Assembly (NCBI RefSeq): GCF_003047295.1 | Contig: NZ_PZYZ01000001.1 | Span: 620,001-684,000 of the forward strand | Reading direction: 5' to 3' | From: Nocardioides sediminis | Lineage (GTDB): Bacteria > Actinomycetota > Actinomycetes > Propionibacteriales > Nocardioidaceae | Length of the DNA: 64,000 nucleotides | Shown here: in pieces, positions 54,486 to 62,580 of the stretch | Numbering within the stretch: the first letter of the stretch is position 1 | How the letters are laid out: each line of letters starts with the position of its first letter | Notes under the pieces: model-generated | What the model saw: only the letters and a program-made list of their open reading frames with translations | Databases searched by the model: none | What the model was told of the DNA's origin: nothing | Position numbers and translations under genes: made by a program

Positions 54486-55114
54486 GCCGTGTCTTCCTGG
54501 CCTCGCGCAACGCCAAGAAGCTCGCGGAGATGCAGCGGATCCTGGGCGAGCACGTGCCCGGCGTCGTGGTCGTCGGCCTCGACGACGTCCCGGCGTACGA
54601 CGAGCCGGTCGAGGACGAGCCGGACTTCGCCGGCAACGCGCTGCTCAAGGCGCGTGCCGGTGCGCGCGTGACCGGGCTCCCGACGATCGCGGACGACAGC
54701 GGCCTGTGCGTCGACGCCCTCAACGGCATGCCGGGGGTCCTCTCGGCCCGCTGGTCGGGCGCCGTCGACGGCGACAAGGACCGGGTCGACGACCGCAACA
54801 ACGCGCTCCTGCTCGCCCAGCTCTCCGACGTGCCCGACGAGCGGCGCGGCGCCCACTTCACGTGCGCCGTGGCCCTGGTGCACCCCGACGGGCGCGAGCT
54901 GGTCGTGGAGGGCCGGATGGACGGCCGGATCATCCGCGAGGTCCGGGGGAGCGGAGGCTTCGGCTACGACGTGGTGTTCGTCGCCGACGAGCACGCCGAC
55001 GAGGGCCTCACCTCCGCCGAGCTCGAGCCTGCCGAGAAGGACCGCATCTCCCACCGTGGCCGGGCGCTGCGCGAGCTCGCGCCCCGGGTCGCGGGCCTCC
55101 TGTCAGGCGACTGA
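54482..55114 (+). CDS. rdgB: XTP/dITP pyrophosphatase (RdgB/HAM1)
   Basis: The 210-residue enzyme starts [19 protein letters not shown] (SxNxxK), has [20 protein letters not shown] (the catalytic Asp) and GYDVVFV later. It hydrolyses non-canonical purine nucleoside triphosphates (ITP, XTP) to clear them from the nucleotide pool. Its last 12 bases overlap the end of the transporter gene on the opposite strand. Confidence 0.96.
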   Translation: MSRVFLASRNAKKLAEMQRILGEHVPGVVVVGLDDVPAYDEPVEDEPDFAGNALLKARAGARVTGLPTIADDSGLCVDALNGMPGVLSARWSGAVDGDKDRVDDRNNALLLAQLSDVPDERRGAHFTCAVALVHPDGRELVVEGRMDGRIIREVRGSGGFGYDVVFVADEHADEGLTSAELEPAEKDRISHRGRALRELAPRVAGLLSGD

Positions 55115-55978
55115 TGCGTCCTCGCGGACGCCCACCTGCCTGCTGACCCACGCGCCCCAGAGCGCGGCGAAGAGGAACATCACCAGCGAGTAGACGGCCG
55201 CCGGCACGGAGATCTCGACCTCGTCGAGCACCTCGACCGCGACGAAGATCGCCAGTGTCGCGTTGTGCACCCCGACCTCCATCGAGGAGGCGATGGCCTG
55301 CGGGCCGGTGACCCCGAGGGCCTTCGGGACGTAGTAGCCGACGACGAGGCTGATCGCGCAGAAGAGCGCGGCGATCAGGCCGACGTCCGCGAGGTAGTCG
55401 CCCACGTCCTCGCGCTGGTCGAGGAGGATCCCGAGCACGAGGACCGCCAGGATCACCGCCGAGCCGATGCGCACCGGCTTGTCCATCCGGCGGGCGAAGC
55501 CGGGTGCCCGGTTGTTGACGACCATGCCGATGCCGACGGGCAGCAGGATGAGCGCGAACACCTTGACGATCTCGACCAGCGGCATCGAGACGTCGTCCTG
55601 CCGGTCGTAGTAGGCGATGGCGAGGCCCGTGATGAGCGGCAGGGTGACGACGGCGATGACGGTGTTGATCGCCGTCAGGGTGATGTTGAGGGCGACGTCG
55701 CCGCGGAAGAGGTGGCTGAACAGGTTGGCGGTCGTGCCGCCGGGCGACGCGGCCAGCAGCAGCATGCCGATGCCGAGCAGGGCCGGCAGGTCGAAGAGGA
55801 CCACGAGTCCGAAGCAGATCGCCGGCAGCAGCACGATCTGGCAGGCGAGCGCGACGGCCACCGCCCGGGGCGCGCGCCCGACCCGCCGGAAGTCGCCGAC
55901 GGTCAGGTCGAGACCGAGCCCGAACATGATGATCGCGAGCGCGATGGGCAGCCCGACGGTGGTCAGCGCGGAATCCAT
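55103..55978 (-). CDS. Bile acid:sodium symporter (BASS) family transporter
   Basis: The 291-residue protein has about nine to ten hydrophobic segments and the BASS patterns LLAASPGGTTANLFSHLFRG (helix-break motif) and ASSMEVGVHNATLAIFVAVE. Members transport organic anions, pantothenate or pyruvate-like acids. The substrate is not clear. It is convergent with rdgB and overlaps it by 12 bp. Confidence 0.88.
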   Translation of the reverse strand: MDSALTTVGLPIALAIIMFGLGLDLTVGDFRRVGRAPRAVAVALACQIVLLPAICFGLVVLFDLPALLGIGMLLLAASPGGTTANLFSHLFRGDVALNITLTAINTVIAVVTLPLITGLAIAYYDRQDDVSMPLVEIVKVFALILLPVGIGMVVNNRAPGFARRMDKPVRIGSAVILAVLVLGILLDQREDVGDYLADVGLIAALFCAISLVVGYYVPKALGVTGPQAIASSMEVGVHNATLAIFVAVEVLDEVEISVPAAVYSLVMFLFAALWGAWVSRQVGVREDASVA

Positions 55979-56027
55979 GCCCGGACCCTAGTGGTGTCGT
56001 GGGTCACGCGACGTGGCTTTCGGTCGG

Positions 56028-56108
56028 TGCCGAAGGCGGGATTCGAACCCGCACGCCCGGGGGCACGGCGTCCTAAGCGCCGCGTGTCTGCCGTTCCACC
56101 ACTTCGGC
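56028..56108 (-). tRNA. tRNA-Leu (anticodon TAG)
   Basis: On the minus strand the sequence GCCGAAGTGGTGGAACGGCA folds to a class II tRNA. The acceptor stem is GCCGAAG/CTTCGGC, the anticodon loop CTTAGGA carries TAG (Leu, CTN codons), a long variable arm follows, and the T-loop is GGTTCGAATCC. The discriminator is A; the 3' CCA is not fully encoded (next bases CCG). Length is about 81 nt. Confidence 0.95.
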
Positions 56109-56180
56109 TGGTGCGAACGCAGTCTACGAACCGCTTCCCCATGGCGGCACGCTACGGGCGCGCACCGACATCCCGGACCG

Positions 56181-56651
56181 TCAATCGAGGCCGAGGTCCC
56201 GCCGCAGCTTGGCGACGTGGCCGGTGGCCTTGACGTTGTACTGCGCGACCTCGACCTTGCCGTCCTCGTCGATGACGAAGGTGGAGCGAATGACCCCCTC
56301 GACGACCTTGCCGTAGAGCTTCTTCTCGCCGTGGGCGCCGTACGCCTGGTGGACGGCGAGGTCCTCGTCGGAGAGCAGGGTGATGGTGAGGGCGTCCCGC
56401 TCGCGGAACTTCGCCAGCTTGGCGGGCTTGTCCTTGGACACCCCGAGCACCTCGTAGCCGGCCCCGCGCAGGGAGTCGAGCGAGTCGGTGAAGTCGCACG
56501 CCTGCTTGGTGCAGCCGGGCGTCATGGCGGCCGGGTAGAAGTAGACGATCACCTTCCGCCCGCGCAGGTCGGAGAGGCTCACCTGGTCGCCGGTGTCGGT
56601 GGTGAGGGTGAAGTCGGGGGCGGCGTCGCCGGGGGCGAGGCGGTCGGTCAT
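56181..56651 (-). CDS. bcp: Thioredoxin-dependent thiol peroxidase (Bcp/PrxQ type)
   Basis: The 156-residue peroxiredoxin has Cys47 (peroxidatic, TPGCTKQACDF) and Cys52 (resolving) in the CxxxxC form of the Bcp subfamily, plus PAPDFTL-like APDFTLTTDTGDQVSL at the N-terminus. It reduces peroxides using thioredoxin. It is divergent from the cbiM gene, so the Nur box between them could in principle affect both. Confidence 0.95.
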   Translation of the reverse strand: MTDRLAPGDAAPDFTLTTDTGDQVSLSDLRGRKVIVYFYPAAMTPGCTKQACDFTDSLDSLRGAGYEVLGVSKDKPAKLAKFRERDALTITLLSDEDLAVHQAYGAHGEKKLYGKVVEGVIRSTFVIDEDGKVEVAQYNVKATGHVAKLRRDLGLD

Positions 56652-56681
56652 CCGTGGGCTCCTCAGGCGGGCAGTTGGTTG

Positions 56682-56698
56682 TTGCAAACAGCATGCAA
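56682..56698. promoter_or_regulatory. Nur box (nickel uptake regulator operator)
   Basis: TTGCAAACAGCATGCAA is a near-perfect match to the Streptomyces Nur consensus TTGCAA-N5-TTGCAA (one base differs in the second half). It lies in the 127-bp divergent gap between bcp and cbiM, about 80 bp upstream of cbiM. Nur is a Fur-family repressor that uses nickel, so it should shut off the importer when nickel is plentiful. Confidence 0.75.
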
Positions 56699-56778
56699 TA
56701 AGGTGGTGAAGCAGGGTGGACGGTGGTTCGGGGGAGCCCCGTCCACCCGCAATCTACCCACCGCTCCAGGAGGCCAGC

Positions 56779-57465
56779 GTGCACGTTCCCGACGGATTCC
56801 TGGACGCCCCGACGTCCGTGGCGACCGGTGCGGTCGCCGTCGCCGGAGTGGCCCTGGCGCTGCGCGGCGCGCGCCGCGAGCTCGACGACCGCACGGCCCC
56901 GATGGCGGGACTGGTGGCGACCTTCGTGTTCGCCGCCCAGATGATCAACTTCCCCGTCGGGGCCGGCACCAGCGGCCACCTCCTCGGCGGAGCGCTGGCC
57001 GCGGTGCTCGTAGGGCCGTGGTCCGCGGTGCTCTGCATCAGCGTCGTGCTGCTCGTGCAGGCCCTGCTGATGGCCGACGGAGGCATCACCGCGCTCGGCA
57101 CCAACGTCACGCTGATGGCGCTCGTCGGGGTCTGGGTCGGCTGGGGCGTCTTCGTCCTGGTCCGCCGGCTGCTGCCGCGTCGTACGTCCTCGGTCGTCCC
57201 GGCCGCCGCCATCGGTGCCCTGGCGAGCGTCCCCGCGGCCGCTGCCGTCTTCTCGCTCCTGTTCGCCGTCGGGGGCAACGCGCCGGTCGACCCGGGCACG
57301 GTCCTGGGCGCGATGGTCACCTGGCACGTCGTCATCGGCATCGGTGAGGCGGTGGTGACGGGCCTCGTGGTCGCCAGCGTGGTCGCCACGCGACCCGACC
57401 TGGTGCGTGGCGCGCTCCCGGCGCTGGAGACCCGCGAGCTCGAGATCAGGAGCCCCGTCCGATGA
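56779..57465 (+). CDS. cbiM: CbiM-type substrate-specificity component of an energy-coupling (ECF) nickel/cobalt importer
   Basis: The 228-residue protein begins MHVPDGFLDAPTSVATGAV; the extreme N-terminal Met-His is the known metal-binding element of CbiM/NikM. Six or so hydrophobic segments follow, with FPVGAGTSGHLLGGALA. The start GTG at 56779 follows AGGAGG at 56768-56773. The Nur box upstream favours nickel over cobalt. The gene order continues with PDGLE, CbiQ and CbiO with overlaps. Confidence 0.93.
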   Translation: MHVPDGFLDAPTSVATGAVAVAGVALALRGARRELDDRTAPMAGLVATFVFAAQMINFPVGAGTSGHLLGGALAAVLVGPWSAVLCISVVLLVQALLMADGGITALGTNVTLMALVGVWVGWGVFVLVRRLLPRRTSSVVPAAAIGALASVPAAAAVFSLLFAVGGNAPVDPGTVLGAMVTWHVVIGIGEAVVTGLVVASVVATRPDLVRGALPALETRELEIRSPVR

Positions 57466-57791
57466 AGCAGCGCACCTTCCTCGCGCTCGGCCTGTTGGTG
57501 TGCCTGCTGGTGGCGGGTGTCGCCAGCTACTACGCCAGCTCCCACCCCGACGGCCTCGAGTACGTCGCGGAGCAGACCGGCTTCCTCGACTCCGCCGAGG
57601 ACTCCGCCACGGCCGACAGTCCGCTGGCCGACTACTCCACCCGGGGCGTCGAGGACGAGCGGCTCAGCGGCGGTCTCGCCGGCGTGATCGGCGTGGTCGT
57701 GATGCTGCTCCTGTCGAGCGGCCTCTTCTGGGCCCTGCGGCGCCGCCAGGACAAGGCGGACCCCGCCGAGCACGTCGACAGCGGCGTCTGA
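57462..57791 (+). CDS. PDGLE domain membrane protein (CbiN-like)
   Basis: The 109-residue protein has an N-terminal hydrophobic segment, a SSHPDGLEYVAEQTGF stretch containing the PDGLE motif, a second transmembrane segment (GVIGVVVMLLLSSGLFWAL) and a charged tail. It is the extra small subunit that replaces CbiN in many nickel/cobalt importers. It overlaps the cbiM stop by four bases. Confidence 0.9.
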   Translation: MKQRTFLALGLLVCLLVAGVASYYASSHPDGLEYVAEQTGFLDSAEDSATADSPLADYSTRGVEDERLSGGLAGVIGVVVMLLLSSGLFWALRRRQDKADPAEHVDSGV

Positions 57792-58467
57792 TGGGCGCCG
57801 GGCACGGGCACCGCCTGCACTTCCACGGGCACAGCCCCGTCCACCGGGCGCCGGCACACCTCAAGCTGCTGGCGTTGCTGGGCTTCATGCTGGTCGTGGT
57901 GGCCACGCCCCACGACTGGTACGCCGCGTTCGCGGCCGAGGCCCTTGTCCTGCTGGGCGTGGTGGCTCTCTCCCGGGTGCCGGTGACCTACCTGGCGCCG
58001 CGCATGGTCATCGAGGTGCCGTTCGCGGTGTTCGCCCTGCTGATGCCGTTCATCGCCCAGGGCCCGCGCACCGAGGTGCTCGGCCTGACGGTCTCCGAGC
58101 CCGGCCTCCACGCGGGCGTCGCGCTGCTCGTCAAGGGCACCATCGGCGTGCTCGCGTCGCTGACCCTCGCGGCCACCACTGAGCCCCAGGACGTGCTGCG
58201 GGGCCTGACGCGCCTGCGGATGCCCGACCTGGTCGTGCAGATCATGGGCTTCATGATCCGCTACCTCGACGTGGTCACCGCGGAGCTGGGGCGCATGATG
58301 GTGGCCATGAGGTCCCGGGGGTGCGAGCCGCGCTCGCCGCGGCACTGGCCCACGCTGGCCCGTGCCATGGGCGCGCTCTTCATCCGCTCCTACGAGCGCG
58401 GCGAGCGGGTGCACCTCGCGATGCTCTCCCGCGGGTACGACGGTCGGTTGCCGTCCGAGGGCCGACC

Positions 58468-58471
<4 letters not shown>
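57791..58471 (+). CDS. cbiQ: CbiQ transmembrane component of the ECF nickel/cobalt importer
   Basis: The 226-residue protein starts with a His-rich segment (MGAGHGHRLHFHGHSPVHRA), a possible metal-collecting tail. Hydrophobic helices follow, then the EcfT coupling region with AMRSRGCEP and LSRGYDGRLPS; the RG(C/Y) pairs are the usual ATPase contacts. It overlaps the previous gene's stop by one base and the next by four. Confidence 0.92.
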
Positions 58472-59219
<748 letters not shown>

Positions 59220-59223
<4 letters not shown>

Positions 59224-59468
59224 CCAACGAACTGAGCTCGCTGGAACGTGAGATCGAGGAGACGCGCCAACGTCTCGCGAACACGATCGACCAGCTCGCC
59301 TACCGCGCCCACCCCAAGACGATCGTCGGCCGCGAGGTGACCTCGGTGAAGGCGCACTTCGTGGACCTCGAGACGGGCGAGCCCCGCACCGACAACATCC
59401 TCAAGGTCGCCGGCGGGGTGGTCGGGACCCTCGTGCTCCTCGCGGTCATCCGCAGGATCGCCCGCTGA
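59220..59468 (+). CDS. DUF3618 small membrane protein
   Basis: The 82-residue protein has the DUF3618 start SSLEREIEETRQRLANTIDQ and one C-terminal transmembrane segment (VAGGVVGTLVLLAVI). The family occurs with cell-envelope genes in actinobacteria and has no known biochemistry. GTG at 59220 overlaps the cbiO stop by four bases, although the function is unlikely to be metal transport. Confidence 0.88.
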
Positions 59469-59479
59469 CCGGCAGCGCC

Positions 59480-59803
59480 ATGAGCGATCGCGCGCCGATC
59501 AAGATGCTCCACGACCGGATCCTGGTCGACGTCGACCAGGAGGCCGGGGAACGCCGCTCGTCCGGCGGCATCGTCATCCCCGCGACGGCCGCGATGGGCG
59601 CCCGTCGGCTCGCCTGGTCCCGCGTCATCGCCAAGGGCCCGCACGCGCGGGCCGTCGAGGTGGGGGACCGGGTGCTCTTCGACCCCGCGGACAAGGCCGA
59701 GGTCGAGGTGCAGGGCGAGGTCTACGTCGTGATGCGCGAGCGCGACGTGCACGCGGTGGCCGCCGAGCGCCTCGACGCCGGCTCGACCGGCCTCTACCTC
59801 TGA
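59480..59803 (+). CDS. GroES-like (Cpn10) co-chaperone
   Basis: The 107-residue protein has the Cpn10 strand layout: PIKMLHDRILVDVDQEAGER, SSGGIVIPATA (mobile loop) and VGDRVLFDPADKAEVEVQGE. The usual GroEL partner is not in the window and the extra MGARRLAWS insertion differs from standard GroES. It may be a specialised paralogue. It follows DUF3618 by 11 bp. Confidence 0.8.
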   Translation: MSDRAPIKMLHDRILVDVDQEAGERRSSGGIVIPATAAMGARRLAWSRVIAKGPHARAVEVGDRVLFDPADKAEVEVQGEVYVVMRERDVHAVAAERLDAGSTGLYL

Positions 59804-59816
59804 AGGACCGGCACCC

Positions 59817-60323
59817 GTGAAGCAGCGCGACGCCGTCGTCATGTCCGCGGAGGAGGTGGACGCCTTCCTCACCGCGCAGCGCAACGCCACCGTCGGCACG
59901 CTCGGCCCGCAGGGCCGCATCCACCTCGTCGGCATGTGGTACGCGTGGTTCGACGGTCACGTCTGGCTCGAGACCAAGCCGAAGTCGCAGAAGGTCGTCA
60001 ACCTGCGCCGCGACCCCCGGATGAGCTTCCTCGTCGAGGCCGGCCACACCTACGACCAGCTGCGGGGCGTCGCGCTGGAGGGCGAGGGCGTCGTCATCGA
60101 CGACGCCGATCTGCTCGAGCGCGTGTGCCTCGCGGTCTTCGAGCGCTACCAGGGTCCCTACACCGACGACCTGCGCCCGTTCCTCGAGGTGATGATGCAC
60201 AACCGGGTCGTCGTCCGCCTCGACGTCGCCCGCACGAGGTCGTGGGACCACCGCAAGCTCGGCCTGCCGCCGATGGACCTCGGCGGCTCGACGGCTACGT
60301 CGGTCACCGGGCCGTCGGCCTGA
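59817..60323 (+). CDS. Pyridoxamine 5'-phosphate oxidase-fold protein (F420/FMN type)
   Basis: The 168-residue protein has the PPOX split-barrel pattern: FLTAQRNATVGTLGPQGRIH, LVGMWYAWFDGHVWLETKPK and KVVNLRRDPRMSFLVE. In actinobacteria such proteins often bind F420. The substrate and cofactor are not shown by sequence alone. GTG start, 13 bp after the GroES-like gene. Confidence 0.88.
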   Translation: MKQRDAVVMSAEEVDAFLTAQRNATVGTLGPQGRIHLVGMWYAWFDGHVWLETKPKSQKVVNLRRDPRMSFLVEAGHTYDQLRGVALEGEGVVIDDADLLERVCLAVFERYQGPYTDDLRPFLEVMMHNRVVVRLDVARTRSWDHRKLGLPPMDLGGSTATSVTGPSA

Positions 60324-60329
60324 CGGTCC

Positions 60330-60524
60330 TCAGCTCTCGTCGCGGCAGGCCCGCACCCACGTGCCGGGGGCGTACGCCGCCACCGTGTGGGCGGCCTCGT
60401 CGGCGTACATGTCCTCCTGGACGTAGAGGAAGCCCTCGCGGATGAAGAGGGACTTGCCCCGCTCGTGGGTGATGCGGTCGGTCAGCGTCGCGTCGGTCGT
60501 CGGCAGGTGCACGGTGATGGCCAT
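60330..60524 (-). CDS. Small conserved-looking protein, 64 residues
   Basis: ATG at 60524 follows GAGGAG at 60530-60535 (minus strand), a good ribosome site, and gives 64 residues: MAITVHLPTTDATLTDRITH at the start, then GKSLFIREGFLYVQEDMYAD. I do not recognise a family. Its stop lies 6 bp from the PPOX stop (convergent). The flanking 258 bp to tRNA-Lys hold two hairpins but no further gene. Confidence 0.65.
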   Translation of the reverse strand: MAITVHLPTTDATLTDRITHERGKSLFIREGFLYVQEDMYADEAAHTVAAYAPGTWVRACRDES

Positions 60525-60668
60525 CGTGGCTCCTCGGTCTGCAGGGGACACCACGTCCCCCGGTGGCGGTACGACGCTAGGACGCCCGCTCGCCGCCGTC
60601 CGCCCGGTCTGCACGCGCATCCCCAATTGGGAGGAGGGGCAGGGCCGGCGGTCCAGACGTCCCGCAAG

Positions 60669-60707
60669 GTGTGGCTTCGGTGTCACCGGGCGACACCGAA
60701 GCCACAC
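60669..60707. repeat. Perfect 16-bp inverted repeat
   Basis: GTGTGGCTTCGGTGTC (60669-60684) and GACACCGAAGCCACAC (60692-60707) are perfect inverted arms around ACCGGGC. It lies between a small gene and tRNA-Lys, with no T tract. Confidence 0.9.
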
Positions 60708-60744
60708 ACAGGACGCCGAGACTCCGCGAGGCACCGTGGATACG

Positions 60745-60779
60745 ACGAAGGGCCGGCCCTGAGTGGACCGGCCCTTCGT
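60745..60779 (-). terminator. Intrinsic terminator after tRNA-Lys
   Basis: ACGAAGGGCCGG (60745-60756) pairs perfectly with CCGGCCCTTCGT (60768-60779), an 11-base loop between them, directly downstream of tRNA-Lys on the minus strand. Confidence 0.7.
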
Positions 60780-60782
60780 GTC

Positions 60783-60858
<76 letters not shown>

Positions 60859-60941
60859 CCGCCGAGAGCTGCCCTGGGGCGTGCTCTGCAACGAGGAGAA
60901 ACTCTACACGCCGTCCCGGCGCGGGTGAAATCGAGAACGGC

Positions 60942-62519
60942 TCACCCCAGGTCGGCGAGAACGGCCTGCGCCGCGTTGTGCCCGCCGAGCCCCGAGACGG
61001 CCCCGCCGCGCCGGGCCCCGGAGCCGCAGAGCAGCACCACGTCGTCGTCGGTCTGCACGCCCCACTGCTGCGCGGCGGTCTCCAGCCGCGAGCGGTTGGG
61101 AGCCCAGGGCCAGTCGAGGTCGCCGTGGAAGATGTGCCCGCCCGGCATGGCCAGGTCGCGCTCGACGTCCTGGGGGACCTTGGCCTCGATGCAGGGGTTG
61201 CCGTCGGCGTCCCGCATGAGGCACGACTCGATGGGCTCGACCAGGTGTTCGTCGAGCGAGGCGATGGCCCGCTCGACGGCGAGCCGCTTGGCGCCCTCCG
61301 GGTCGGCCTCGAACAGTGCGGCGGGCGTGTGGAGCCCGAAGTAGGTCAGGGTCTGGGCGCCCGACCCGGCGAGGTCGCCCAGGATGGACGGGTCGGTCAG
61401 CGAGTGGCAGTAGACCTCGCCCGGCATGGTGCTGGGCACCTGGCCGGCGGCCGCCTCGGCGTAGGCACGCTCGAGCTGGCTGTGGTCCTCGGCCAGGTGC
61501 AGCGTGCCCGCGAAGGCGACGGCCGGGTCGGCTCCCGACTTGAGCCGCGGCAGGCGGTCCAGGAGGAAGTTGATCTTGAGCTGCGAGCCGGCGGGCTTGG
61601 TGCCGGGGTCGGCGTCCTCGCCGAGCAGGATCCGCAACACCCAGGGGGCCACGCCCGAGAGCACCCGGCGGGCACGGACGCTGCGGGTGCCGGAGCCGTC
61701 GTGCCACTCGACCTCGGCGCCGTCGCCGTCGGTGCGGATGGCGCTGACGCCCGCCCCGGTGAGGATCTCGGCCCCCGCCGTGGTGGCGGCGCGGGCGAGG
61801 GCGTCGGTCACGGCGCCCATGCCGCCGACGGGGACGCGCCACTCGCCGGTGCCGTTGCCGACCAGGTGGTAGAGGAAGCACCGGTTCTGCACCAGTGACG
61901 GATCGTGCAGGGACGCGAAGGTGCCGATGAGCGCGTCGGTGCCGACGACGCCGCGCACTGTGTCGTCGGTGAAGCGGGCCTCGATCGCCTGCCCCAGCGG
62001 GTTGGTGACGACGTCGTCCCAGATCGACGGGTCGACGGCGTCGCGCAGCTCTCGCTCGTGGGGGAGCGGCCGGGTGAGGGTGGGCGCGACGGCGTGCGCG
62101 AGGTCGGTGACCTCGGCGTAGAACCTGCGCCACGCGTCGTACTCGGCGTCGCTCCCCGTGAGCTCGGCGAACGACGCACGCGTGGCCTCGCCCTCGGGGC
62201 GCTCGACGAGGAGTCCGCCGTGGCGCCCGTCACGGACCCACGGGGTGTACGACGCGGTGGTGCGCGAGGAGAGCGTGACGTCGAGGTCCAGGTCCGCCAT
62301 CAGCGACTCGGGCATGAGGCTGACCAGGTAGGAGTAGCGCGAGAGCCGGGCTGGCAGTCCGGCGAAGGGGCTCACCGAGACGGCGGCCCCGCCCGTGTGG
62401 TCGAGCCGCTCGAGGAGCAGGACCGAGAGCCCGGCCCGCCCGAGGTAGGCGGCGGCGACGAGGGCGTTGTGCCCGCCCCCGACGATCACGACGTCATAGC
62501 TGGTCTTGGCTGGAGTCAC
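60942..62519 (-). CDS. Phytoene dehydrogenase-like FAD/NAD(P) oxidoreductase
   Basis: The 525-residue protein has the dinucleotide-binding GGGHNALVAAAYLGRAGLSV and a C-terminal CGSGARRGGAVSGLGGHNAA, where the second FAD-binding loop is found in CrtI-type amine oxidase/dehydrogenases. In actinobacteria such proteins often act outside carotenoid synthesis. No other carotenoid gene is near. GTG start. Confidence 0.87.
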   Translation of the reverse strand: MTPAKTSYDVVIVGGGHNALVAAAYLGRAGLSVLLLERLDHTGGAAVSVSPFAGLPARLSRYSYLVSLMPESLMADLDLDVTLSSRTTASYTPWVRDGRHGGLLVERPEGEATRASFAELTGSDAEYDAWRRFYAEVTDLAHAVAPTLTRPLPHERELRDAVDPSIWDDVVTNPLGQAIEARFTDDTVRGVVGTDALIGTFASLHDPSLVQNRCFLYHLVGNGTGEWRVPVGGMGAVTDALARAATTAGAEILTGAGVSAIRTDGDGAEVEWHDGSGTRSVRARRVLSGVAPWVLRILLGEDADPGTKPAGSQLKINFLLDRLPRLKSGADPAVAFAGTLHLAEDHSQLERAYAEAAAGQVPSTMPGEVYCHSLTDPSILGDLAGSGAQTLTYFGLHTPAALFEADPEGAKRLAVERAIASLDEHLVEPIESCLMRDADGNPCIEAKVPQDVERDLAMPGGHIFHGDLDWPWAPNRSRLETAAQQWGVQTDDDVVLLCGSGARRGGAVSGLGGHNAAQAVLADLG

Positions 62520-62580
62520 GCGGCCAACCTAGACCCGACGGAAGGTTCGTCGGGCAACGCCGGGCGGTTACTCTCGCCCG

